DNA of 64,000 bases, from NCBI RefSeq assembly GCF_008795955.1, contig NZ_VMHN01000001.1, positions 1,240,001-1,304,000 of the forward strand, in the 5' to 3' direction. Position numbers and translations under genes: made by a program. The number at the start of each line of letters is the position of its first letter. The stretch's first letter is position 1. Below, piece after piece: positions 57,131 to 64,000 of this stretch. Under the pieces are notes generated by a model, which saw nothing but the letters and a program-made list of their open reading frames with translations, did not search any database and had not been told where the DNA came from. Source of the stretch: Marinobacter denitrificans. Lineage in GTDB: Bacteria > Pseudomonadota > Gammaproteobacteria > Pseudomonadales > Oleiphilaceae.

Positions 57131-58180
57131 TTACAGCTCGTTACCGGTCATCGGCTCCAGATCCTTTACTCGCTTGGCGGTTGCCATGCGCTGGTCACGC
57201 GGGAGCGGGATCAGGCCCACATCAACCAGGTAGCCGTTGTCACCCCATGTGCTTTCGCTGGTGAACTCGGCTACGTATTCCTGAATGCCAGGAACGACAC
57301 CTACGTGCGCCTTTTTAATGTAGAACCACAGTGAACGCGCAACCGGGTACTCCTCACTGGAAATGGCTTCGGGAGTCGGCTCAACCCCATTAATGGTCGC
57401 TGCCTGGATCTGCCCGGTGTTCTCCATCAGGAAGCTGTAGCCGAAGATACCCAGAGTTTGCGGATCCTGGGACAGACGCTGAACGATCAGGTTGTCGTTC
57501 TCGCCGGCTTCAATGAACGGGCCGTCTTCACGCATGGCATGACAAACGGATTTCATTTCGCTCTTGTCCATGTTCTTGATGAAATCATACTTCTTACAGC
57601 CACCCTGCATGGCGATTTCAACGAAGGCGTCGCGGGTACCGGACGTTGGGGGCGGCCCCATTACGCTGATTTCAAAGTCTGGCAGGCTGGAGTCGATATC
57701 GCTCCAGTTCATGTAGGGGTTGGCAACCAGCTCGTCACCACCGTCCGGGTTCGGCACTTCCTTGGCCAGCGCCAGGAATACCTGCTCCAGAGTCAGGTCC
57801 AGTTTCTCCGCGTTCTTGGAGTTGGCGATAACGATACCATCGGCACCAATGCGCACTTCCGTGATTTCCTTCACGCCGTTTGCCTGGCAGTTTTCAAATT
57901 CGCCCGGCTTCATACGACGGGAAGCGTTGGTGATGTCCGGGTGCTGCGTGCCAACACCTTCACAGAACAACTTCAGGCCGCCGCCGGAACCGGTAGACTC
58001 AAGCTTCGGAGTCGGGAAGTCGGTGTTACGACCAAAACGCTCGGCAACCACGGTGGCGAACGGGTAAACAGTGGAGGAACCGACAATGTTGATGGTGTCG
58101 CGTGCCATGGCCGGGGCAGAGACAGCGGCAATGCTGCCTGCCAGTGCCAATGTTGTAAGGGCTGTTTTAAGTTTGATCAC
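57131..58180 (-). CDS. pstS: Phosphate-binding protein PstS
   Basis: A 349-residue periplasmic phosphate receptor. The signal peptide covers 1-26 (ending SAPAMA), then RDTINIVGSSTVYPFATVV contains the phosphate-binding SST motif. Further ligand positions are in GSGGGLKLFCEG and PPPTSGTRDAF. It is the first gene of the pstSCAB-phoU operon and is preceded by a Pho box. Confidence 0.95.
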   Translation of the reverse strand: MIKLKTALTTLALAGSIAAVSAPAMARDTINIVGSSTVYPFATVVAERFGRNTDFPTPKLESTGSGGGLKLFCEGVGTQHPDITNASRRMKPGEFENCQANGVKEITEVRIGADGIVIANSKNAEKLDLTLEQVFLALAKEVPNPDGGDELVANPYMNWSDIDSSLPDFEISVMGPPPTSGTRDAFVEIAMQGGCKKYDFIKNMDKSEMKSVCHAMREDGPFIEAGENDNLIVQRLSQDPQTLGIFGYSFLMENTGQIQAATINGVEPTPEAISSEEYPVARSLWFYIKKAHVGVVPGIQEYVAEFTSESTWGDNGYLVDVGLIPLPRDQRMATAKRVKDLEPMTGNEL

Positions 58181-58249
58181 GTTGAGTCTCCATTTGTCAC
58201 TTTGACTTATTTACGGGTTGCTTCACCGATGAGAGAACAATAAAGGCCG

Positions 58250-58270
58250 TCTGTGACAACTTTGTTACAG
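58250..58270 (-). promoter_or_regulatory. Pho box upstream of pstS
   Basis: On the minus strand CTGTAAC, 4 bp, then TTGTCAC gives two PhoB half-sites with the 11-bp period. It lies 70-90 bp before the pstS ATG. It is the partner of the phoB Pho box at 2388-2408. Confidence 0.75.
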
Positions 58271-58372
58271 CCACTGAAATATGGCACAACGCGTTCAATT
58301 TTTCTTGCAGACGCCGTGCAGGCCGCTAACATGCGGGGTACTAAAACAATTCCAGACCAGAAAGGTTCATTC

Positions 58373-58777
58373 ATGACAGCGCTCGATGACGATAGACCCA
58401 CCCCCCGGGGAGAACTGATCATTCAGATAATCCCCCTGCCCTCCGATACCAACCCCAATGGTGATGTGTTCGCTGGCTGGCTGGTCAAACAGATGGACAT
58501 TGCCGCCGCTACCATGGCCGGGCGTATTTCCCAGGGCCGTAACGCAACGGTAGCCATGGACAGGATGGAGTTCCTTTCGCCATTGCGAGTAGGCTCCCAG
58601 GTTGGCTGTTATGGCGAACTGGTCGAAGTGGGCCGCAGCTCAATGAAAATCAACATCGAAGTCTGGACCCTGGACCGCTCGGCCAAAGCTCCACGGAAGG
58701 TGACGGAGGGGCTCTTCATTTATGTTGCTATTGACGAGCACGGACGTATTCGGGAAGTCCCCTCACGAAAAAGCTGA
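58373..58777 (+). CDS. Acyl-CoA thioesterase (YciA-type hotdog)
   Basis: A 134-residue single hotdog-domain thioesterase, similar in size to YciA (132). The active-site region is NPNGDVFAGWLVKQMDIAAA with the catalytic Asp, followed by VAMDRMEFLSPLRVG. It cleaves acyl-CoA to free acid and CoA. The ATG at 58373 is preferred; a longer frame from 58253 would run across the pstS Pho box. AAGG lies 9 bp before the ATG. Confidence 0.88.
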   Translation: MTALDDDRPTPRGELIIQIIPLPSDTNPNGDVFAGWLVKQMDIAAATMAGRISQGRNATVAMDRMEFLSPLRVGSQVGCYGELVEVGRSSMKINIEVWTLDRSAKAPRKVTEGLFIYVAIDEHGRIREVPSRKS

Positions 58778-58809
58778 GCCAACGCCCGAATGAAAGAGGC
58801 GCTGGAGCG

Positions 58810-59610
58810 TTAACCGGAACTTACCAACCGATCCAGACGCAGGCGTTCACGATCATCAAACAGCCGGCGGCTACCCCAGGTAACCGCGATCAATGCACCG
58901 AAGCCGGTGCCGACGGTAATGATCAGCATTACCAGGATCTGGTATTTCACCGCCACCGCCGGCGGACTACCGGCAAGAATCTGGCCCGTCATCATGCCAG
59001 GCAGGCTGACAATGCCGGCCGCCGCCATGGCATTGATCGACGGCATCATGCCGCTGCGCATGGCATCCCTGCGGATATCCTCCAGCGCCTGCTGCCAGGT
59101 CTGCCCAAGCATCAACCGGTTTTCAATGACCGCCCGTTGGCGCCAGACCGATTCATTAAGGCGATCCAGGGCCAGACTGACGCCGGTCATGGTATTACCC
59201 AGCATCATGCCCAGCAACGGAATTGCGTATTGGGGGGCGTACCAGGGGTTGGGGCCGATGACCACCGTAAGGGCCAGAACCGTGACCGTAAAAGAAGATA
59301 CGAACATGGCCCCGGTACCAATGCCGAACGCCCACCAACCATGCAATCGGCGGCCCTGCCGGGCCACCACTTCGCGGCCTGCCACCAGCAGCATGATCAC
59401 GGCAAGAAGGGCAATCCAGTAGAATTCAGAGGAAGCGAACAGGGCTTCCAGTACCAGCCCGATCAAGGCCAGCTGGATGACAGTGCGAGTACCGGCAATC
59501 AGCAGACTGCAGGTAATACCCAGGCGGGCAAGATATCCGGTCCCGGCCAGTGCCAGCACCAGCAGGGCCGCCAACCCCAGTTTCCACCAGGCAAGGTCAA
59601 TCACCTCCAT
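58810..59610 (-). CDS. fetB: Iron-export ABC transporter permease FetB-like
   Basis: A 266-residue membrane protein of the UPF0014/FetB family with about seven hydrophobic segments. The conserved core is RTVIQLALIGLVLEALF, then GMMLGNTMTGVSLALDR and MMPSINAMAAAGIVSLPGMMTGQIL. E. coli FetAB exports iron and aids oxidative stress resistance. Its ATG lies 14 bp inside the end of fetA, so the two are coupled. Confidence 0.88.
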   Translation of the reverse strand: MEVIDLAWWKLGLAALLVLALAGTGYLARLGITCSLLIAGTRTVIQLALIGLVLEALFASSEFYWIALLAVIMLLVAGREVVARQGRRLHGWWAFGIGTGAMFVSSFTVTVLALTVVIGPNPWYAPQYAIPLLGMMLGNTMTGVSLALDRLNESVWRQRAVIENRLMLGQTWQQALEDIRRDAMRSGMMPSINAMAAAGIVSLPGMMTGQILAGSPPAVAVKYQILVMLIITVGTGFGALIAVTWGSRRLFDDRERLRLDRLVSSG

Positions 59611-60235
59611 GGACAGGCTCCAGTCTGGTTCCGTGAATCCGGTAGTGGGCATCTGCCACACGATGAATCTGACCGGGGTCATGGGCGACCCAGAGGGTAG
59701 CGATATGCCGCCGCCGAATCTCCTCAAGCAACCAGGTTTCCAGGGTTTCCGTGCTGCTGCCATCCAGGTTGGCAGTCGGTTCGTCCAGCAACAGAGCCTC
59801 CGGCTGCAGAGAAAGCGCCCGCCAGAGGGCAAGCCGCTGACGTTCGCCGGAGGACAGCCGACTAACCGACCAGCCCATCACCTCGGACGGGAAGCCCAGA
59901 GCCGACGGCAGTCGCGAACCGGCATCCTCTGGGAAATGCCCTCCCACCTCGTCAAACCACCACTGGCTGTCTGCCGGCACCATCACCACCCGGCTCCGCC
60001 ACTGGTGGGCAGGCATGCCTTGCTGACGGGTGCCCCCCAGAGAAATGCCACCACCATGAGGTTCCAGATCGGCCACTGCCCTCAGCAGGCGACTTTTGCC
60101 ACTGCCGGAAGGTCCGGACAGGCAAACGATCTGCCCGGCAGGCACCACCAGTGACACTTCACTCAGGGCGCCAACACTGACGTTTTCCAGCAAAAGTTCT
60201 GTCAAAATAGGTTCACCAGGGCCTTCAGAATCCAT
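59597..60235 (-). CDS. fetA: Iron-export ABC transporter ATP-binding protein FetA-like
   Basis: A 212-residue ATPase. Walker A is SGPSGSGKSRLLRAVADLEP (about 36-55), the signature is LSSGERQRLALWRALSL, Walker B is ALLLDEPTANLD, and the switch His is VAHDPGQI. It pairs with the overlapping fetB gene. The ATG at 60235 follows TAACCATT; an upstream frame from 60346 lacks family similarity. Confidence 0.87.
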   Translation of the reverse strand: MDSEGPGEPILTELLLENVSVGALSEVSLVVPAGQIVCLSGPSGSGKSRLLRAVADLEPHGGGISLGGTRQQGMPAHQWRSRVVMVPADSQWWFDEVGGHFPEDAGSRLPSALGFPSEVMGWSVSRLSSGERQRLALWRALSLQPEALLLDEPTANLDGSSTETLETWLLEEIRRRHIATLWVAHDPGQIHRVADAHYRIHGTRLEPVHGGD

Positions 60236-60293
60236 AATGGTTACACCATTGCACAGGATTTTGCCAGCAACCAGCCATACAGAGCGGGCATGT

Positions 60294-60677
60294 ATGAACC
60301 CCCGAACCCTCACAGCGATCCTATTCGCCCCGGGCATTGAGTCCATTGATCTTACGATCTACCAACTCCAGTTCGGGGGGCTCTATTTTCCGGGCGGGAA
60401 AAGCTACGGAGGGTTTGTCTCCGGCGTGCTGGGCGTTACCCGCCTGGAGCCGGAGGACTCGAGATACGATAACCACCACCGGGCAGCTCTGTCGCTCGGG
60501 GTCGGCTATCAGTTTTTCCTGACCGAACAGCTACGCCTGCGGCTGGATCTTCGCGGCATTTACACCGCCCTGAACTCGGGAGGCTCGGCGTTCTGCTCCG
60601 GCGGATGCGAGCTCAGGTTTCGCAGCGACGGCTACTTGCAGGTGGAAGCCGGCGCAGGATTGGTGGTGCGTTTCTGA
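60294..60677 (+). pseudogene. N-terminally truncated outer-membrane beta-barrel protein
   Basis: A 127-residue frame. IESIDLTIYQLQFGGLYF, then SLGVGYQFFLTEQLRLRLDLRG, AFCSGGCELRFRSDGYLQVEAGAGLVVRF form amphipathic strands and an outer-membrane C-terminal RF, like the last two thirds of about 190-residue barrel proteins. The signal peptide and first strands are absent; upstream sequence is fetA in the opposite direction. It is probably a remnant cut by rearrangement, since the frame has no export signal. Small Cys pair (CSGGC) is family-like. Confidence 0.55.
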
Positions 60678-60682
60678 TGCCG

Positions 60683-60709
60683 ACTCACGCCACTCACGCC
60701 ACTCACGCC
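60683..60709 (+). repeat. Three tandem copies of ACTCACGCC
   Basis: Three identical 9-bp units lie between the barrel remnant and arsJ. On the minus strand they contain the arsJ stop codon in a GGCGTGAGT array. The array is in frame-length multiples and could vary by slippage. Confidence 0.8.
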
Positions 60710-61896
60710 ACTACGGGCCGCCTCTCGGGCAATAACAAAGACAGTAGCGCTGCCATGGCCACCAACGCCGAGGATATCCACAGACAGGCTTCCAGCCCGT
60801 AGGCCTGGTAAACCCAGCCGGACAGGATCGTTCCCAGCAGGCGACCGGCGGCATTGGACATGTAGTAAAATCCAACATCCAACGACACGCCATCGCCCCG
60901 GGCATAGCTGACAATCAGGTAGCTGTGCAGCGAGGAGTTGATGGCGAACAGCACCCCGAAGAGCAGCAAACCGCCCACGATAACCAGCTGTGGCGACCAG
61001 CCCGCCATCAGGCCACCGGCAATGGCCGCAGGAACCACCGCCAGCGCTGCCGCCCAGAGCACCGCTAGTTGCTTGCCTTCCATATTGCCGGTAATGCGCG
61101 GCGCAATGGTCTGGATAAAGCCGTAGCCAATGATCCAGGTGGCCATAAATCCGCCCACTTTCCAGAAGTCCCAGCCGAACACCGTGTGCAGGTAGACTGG
61201 CAAAGCTACCACAAACCACACATCGCGGGCCCCGAACAGGAACATCCGCGCCGCCGACAGCACATTGATGGCCCGGCTCTTTGACAGGATCTCACTGAAC
61301 TTCGGCTTGGCCTTGCTCTTACCCAGCTCCTGCTTGAGCAGAAACAGGCTTGCCAGCCAGACCACGGCGAGGGCGACCGCCATAATAACCACCGCACCAG
61401 TGAAGCCCGCGGCCATTAGTAATACACCGCCAAGGAAGAAACCCACGCCTTTGAGGGTGTTCTTGGAGCCGGTCAGGATTGCCACCCATTTGTAAAGTGT
61501 GCCCTGCTGCTCATCGGGCACCAGCAGCTTGATGCCGCTCTTGGCGGACATCTTGTTCAGATCCTTGGCAATGCCGGACATCGCCTGGGCCGCCATCACC
61601 CAGGGCACGGTAAGCATAGCCGCAGGCACCGCCAGCATTGCCAGCGCCACGATCTGCAGGAACAGCCCGATATTCATGGTGCGGTTCAGGCCCATGCGGG
61701 CCCCCAGGTAGCCGCCCACCAGGTTGGTCACCACCCCGAAGAACTCGTAGAAGATGAACAGCAGCGCGATTTCCAGCGGCGAATAGCCAAGCTGGTGGAA
61801 ATGCAGCACTACCAGCATTCGCAAAGCCCCATCCGTCAGGGTGAAGGCCCAGTAGTTGCCGGTGATCACCAGGTACTGTCGGATGGCGGCAGTCAT
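60703..61896 (-). CDS. arsJ: Organoarsenical efflux MFS transporter ArsJ
   Basis: A 397-residue MFS protein with about twelve hydrophobic segments. Features are GNYWAFTLTDGALRMLVVLHF near the start and SGIAKDLNKMSAKSGIKLLVP, both typical of ArsJ. It exports 1-arseno-3-phosphoglycerate made by the GAPDH encoded one base upstream. The pair thus removes arsenate without reducing it. The operon also includes an ArsC-ArsR fusion. Confidence 0.92.
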   Translation of the reverse strand: MTAAIRQYLVITGNYWAFTLTDGALRMLVVLHFHQLGYSPLEIALLFIFYEFFGVVTNLVGGYLGARMGLNRTMNIGLFLQIVALAMLAVPAAMLTVPWVMAAQAMSGIAKDLNKMSAKSGIKLLVPDEQQGTLYKWVAILTGSKNTLKGVGFFLGGVLLMAAGFTGAVVIMAVALAVVWLASLFLLKQELGKSKAKPKFSEILSKSRAINVLSAARMFLFGARDVWFVVALPVYLHTVFGWDFWKVGGFMATWIIGYGFIQTIAPRITGNMEGKQLAVLWAAALAVVPAAIAGGLMAGWSPQLVIVGGLLLFGVLFAINSSLHSYLIVSYARGDGVSLDVGFYYMSNAAGRLLGTILSGWVYQAYGLEACLWISSALVAMAALLSLLLPERRPVVA

Positions 61897-61897
61897 A

Positions 61898-62902
61898 TCA
61901 GGCAGAACCCACCTTGCGGGCCAGTTCCACGGTGCGGTTGGCGTACCCCCACTCGTTGTCGTACCAGGCGTAGATTTTCACATGGGTGCCATTGACCACC
62001 AGGGTGGAAAGGGCATCGACAATGGAAGAACGGGGATCGGTCTTGTAGTCGATGGACACCAGCGGGCGTTCTTCGTAGCCCAGAATGCCTTTCAGTTCGC
62101 CCTCGGCGGCTTCTTTCAACAACCGGTTCACCGTGTCTCTATCCGTAGGCTGGTTCACTTCAAACACACAGTCGGTCAGCGACGCGTTGATGAGCGGAAT
62201 CCGCACTGCGTGGCCATCCAGCCGCCCCTTCAGTTCCGGAAAAATCTCGATAATGGCGGTGGCGGAACCGGTACTGGTAGGAATCAGCGAGCTACCACAG
62301 GCCCTCGCCCGCCGAAGGTCCTTGTGGGGCGCATCGATGATGGTCTGGGTGTTGGTCAGGCTGTGGATGGTAGTCAGGGAGCCGTGTTTGATACCCAGGT
62401 TCTCATGAATCACCTTCACCACCGGAGCCAGACAGTTGGTGGTGCAGGAAGCGGCGGTGATGATCCGGTCGCTGGCCGGGTCGAAGATGTGTTCATTCAC
62501 TCCCAGCACAATATTCTTCGCCCCGGCTTCCTTCACCGGCGCGGTAACCACAACGCGCTTCACGCCCTGGTCAAGGTAGCCCTGCAACACCGCCACCTTC
62601 TTGTTCACGCCACTGGCCTCAATGACCAGATCACAGCCCGACCAGTCAGTCTCGGCAATGGCCCTGTTGTGGGTGACGCGGATGCGCTGGCCATCAATTA
62701 CCATATCATCGCCATCGGCGGCGGCTTCGTGGTCCCAGCGGCCATGCACACTGTCAAAATTCAGCAGATGCGCCAGGGTGTGGGTGTCTGCCCCGGGATC
62801 GTTAATGGCGATAAATTCCAGTTCAGGCCAGCCCCAGGCCGCCCTCAGTGCCAGTCGGCCAATGCGGCCGAATCCATTTATTCCAACTTTGATCTTGCTC
62901 AT
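61898..62902 (-). CDS. Glyceraldehyde-3-phosphate dehydrogenase, ArsJ-associated
   Basis: A 334-residue enzyme. The NAD site is [14 protein letters not shown] at the start and the catalytic Cys lies in [11 protein letters not shown] (about 152), with the His in IHSLTNTQ. Placement between the arsC-arsR fusion and arsJ marks it as the arsenate-linked GAPDH, which makes the unstable 1-arseno-3-phosphoglycerate that ArsJ exports. The housekeeping GAPDH is presumably elsewhere. Confidence 0.92.
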   Translation of the reverse strand: MSKIKVGINGFGRIGRLALRAAWGWPELEFIAINDPGADTHTLAHLLNFDSVHGRWDHEAAADGDDMVIDGQRIRVTHNRAIAETDWSGCDLVIEASGVNKKVAVLQGYLDQGVKRVVVTAPVKEAGAKNIVLGVNEHIFDPASDRIITAASCTTNCLAPVVKVIHENLGIKHGSLTTIHSLTNTQTIIDAPHKDLRRARACGSSLIPTSTGSATAIIEIFPELKGRLDGHAVRIPLINASLTDCVFEVNQPTDRDTVNRLLKEAAEGELKGILGYEERPLVSIDYKTDPRSSIVDALSTLVVNGTHVKIYAWYDNEWGYANRTVELARKVGSA

Positions 62903-62945
62903 AATGTTCTCCTTGCGAGATTCGCAATCCGTGTAATGTGTCAGA

Positions 62946-63710
62946 TCAGGGGCACTGCACTACCGGGCGGTCCGTCATGGCCTGCAATCTGGCCAGCGGC
63001 CGCTCGACCAGTGCGGCATTGTTGTGCGCGGTGTCATCCAGAACCCGCAACACCCAGTCTGGCAGGCCCGGGTCAAGGTAATAATAGACCCATTGCCCCC
63101 GCCTCTCCGTTTCCAGCAATCCTGCGTCACGCAATAAAGCCAGATGGCGACTGACTTTTGGCTGTGATACCTCGAACGCCTCGGTCAGTTCGCAGACACA
63201 CAGTTTTTCTTGGCTCCTGATCAACAACAGGGCGGCCAGACGCAGTTCATCAGCCATGGCCTTGAAAATGGTCACCGGGTTGTAGCTGGCAGGTTTCAGG
63301 CTAGTCTCTTTCTGGTGGACCAGGGTGAACAGGCCGATGCGCTCCTTGAGTTCCTTGAGCGTCAACGCAAAGGTGAGATGTCGGTTGCTCTCGGCAGGGT
63401 CCGGGAAGTCCCAGGCAATCTGCTGGGCTTCCGAAGCCACGGAGGTGCATTCCCGCGCGGCCTTTTCACACAGGGTGATCACGTAGTCCCAGTAGCGGCC
63501 CTGAAGTTCTGTCAGCGGCTTGCTGTACAGCCCCTCAACCGGAACACCTGCCTCGCGCAACACCTGCAGTGCCAGAGGATGGGGTTCGGCAGGCTCAGTA
63601 CCTGCACTGGCCACCTCGAACCGGTCACCCGCCATATGCCGGAGCAGGGCTTCCGCCATCAGTGACCGGGCACTATTGGCAGTACAGACAAAAAGAACTC
63701 TTCTCTTCAT
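62946..63710 (-). CDS. Arsenate reductase-ArsR repressor fusion protein
   Basis: A 254-residue two-domain protein. Residues 1-140 are a low-molecular-weight-phosphatase arsenate reductase: VCTANSARS with Cys9 and Arg15 (CX5R), then LCEKAAREC giving Cys81 and Cys88, and DFPDPAES. Cys9/81/88 parallels Cys10/82/89 of the thioredoxin-linked pI258 ArsC. Residues 145-254 are an ArsR winged helix with KLCVCEL (Cys171, Cys173) for arsenite and [18 protein letters not shown]. One protein could thus make arsenite and sense it. ATG 63710 is chosen over 63746. Confidence 0.92.
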   Translation of the reverse strand: MKRRVLFVCTANSARSLMAEALLRHMAGDRFEVASAGTEPAEPHPLALQVLREAGVPVEGLYSKPLTELQGRYWDYVITLCEKAARECTSVASEAQQIAWDFPDPAESNRHLTFALTLKELKERIGLFTLVHQKETSLKPASYNPVTIFKAMADELRLAALLLIRSQEKLCVCELTEAFEVSQPKVSRHLALLRDAGLLETERRGQWVYYYLDPGLPDWVLRVLDDTAHNNAALVERPLARLQAMTDRPVVQCP

Positions 63711-63856
63711 ACGAACTTCCGCATATTCGAATTGCCATATATTCAATTTTTGCGATAATAACGCGGTAATATGACAGAGTAAAGACAGCCGTCACACCAG
63801 GTACCAGCAAAGAAGAGAGCTCCCAGAGCAACGAACAAAGGACACCAGAAAACGCC
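63711..63856. promoter_or_regulatory. Divergent control region of the ars operon
   Basis: This AT-rich intergenic region separates the arsC-arsR start from a gene on the other strand. GAATAT occurs twice (minus strand), and the inverted pair ATTC ... GAAT around 63724-63745 is a plausible ArsR-box. Exact operator limits cannot be set. Confidence 0.35.
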
Positions 63857-64000
63857 ATGACAGAAAGACTTCTGGAAATCTACCGGGGCAATCAGCGGGA
63901 AGGAAACCTCCTGTTTTTCATGGTCCTGGCCTTTGTGGTCATCTTCTTCATGCCCGCCGGCACCGAACGTTTTGATAATGCCGTTCTTGAAGCCTTCCGG
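63857..64000 (+). CDS. Membrane protein, 5' part only
   Basis: 48 residues are visible before the window ends. They contain a hydrophilic start (MTERLLEIYRGNQREGN) followed by a membrane segment LLFFMVLAFVVIFFM and PAGTERFDNAVLEAF. The gene is divergent from the ars operon and may share its control. The product cannot be named. Confidence 0.5.
   Translation, partial: MTERLLEIYRGNQREGNLLFFMVLAFVVIFFMPAGTERFDNAVLEAFR

Noticed and set aside
60683..60709. CRISPR-like repeats
   Set aside because: Units are 9 bp and directly adjacent, with no spacers and no cas genes.

Overview
This window is an ordinary stretch of chromosome from a marine gammaproteobacterium, most likely Marinobacter or a close relative. 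The evidence is gene content and protein style: PhoBR and Pst of Pseudomonas type, an 818-residue FadE, RapA, UbiA/UbiC, SelU, an ArsJ arsenate operon, moderately high GC and dense packing. No phage, IS element, CRISPR array, tRNA or rRNA was found. Nearly all of the sequence is coding.  Layout. 1-300 is a left-edge regulatory region with a GntR-type palindrome. 301-2360 holds hpt and the first two ubiquinone genes (ubiC, ubiA). 2388-5397 holds phoB-phoR behind a Pho box, then a convergent CheY-like regulator. 5617-12843 holds a lytic transglycosylase, a PEP-CTERM protein behind a sigma-54-like promoter, a membrane hydrolase, rsuA, a short asparaginase-like protein, a PBP7-type peptidase and an EAL phosphodiesterase with a degenerate GGDEF domain. 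12849-21151 holds ilvD, a membrane-anchored glutaredoxin, a divergent phosphoketolase-like enzyme, a P-type ATPase and a Yip1-type membrane protein.  21283-30686 is an eight-gene minus-strand disaccharide operon: maltoporin-like porin, binding protein, two permeases, GH13 alpha-glucosidase, ATPase, LacI regulator and fructokinase. Sucrose is the simplest substrate. The porin and binding-protein genes share an identical 18-nt leader that contains a Crc/Hfq-type CA motif, and a CTTAA-type palindrome lies upstream of the porin gene.  31015-46538 holds GST, alanine dehydrogenase, dienelactone hydrolase, PlsC, a cold-shock protein, CrcB, a LysR regulator divergent from mmsA and a GMC oxidoreductase, then fadE, rapA, cysZ and a VanZ-like gene. 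46583-46956 carries a clear CsrB/RsmZ-type regulatory RNA: 14 GGA motifs, a strong terminator, a GacA/UvrY-type box and an IHF site upstream. 46965-52320 holds a methyltransferase, selU, mscS, a YbaK-domain protein, a ubiquinone hydroxylase and a HIT protein, followed by two large structured inverted repeats. 52663-58270 is pstSCAB-phoU behind a second Pho box, so PhoB/PhoR made near the left end should control the operon about 50 kb away. 58373-60677 holds an acyl-CoA thioesterase, fetAB and an N-terminally truncated outer-membrane barrel gene. 60703-63710 is an arsenate operon with a fused ArsC-ArsR protein, GAPDH and ArsJ. A divergent membrane-protein gene is cut by the right edge.  The best leads are the CsrB/RsmZ-type RNA, the ArsC-ArsR fusion with its full thioredoxin-type cysteine triad, the sigma-54-like promoter of the PEP-CTERM gene, the shared CA-motif leader in the sugar operon, the divergent phosphoketolase and the paired inverted repeats. 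No wholly new multi-gene system was evident.
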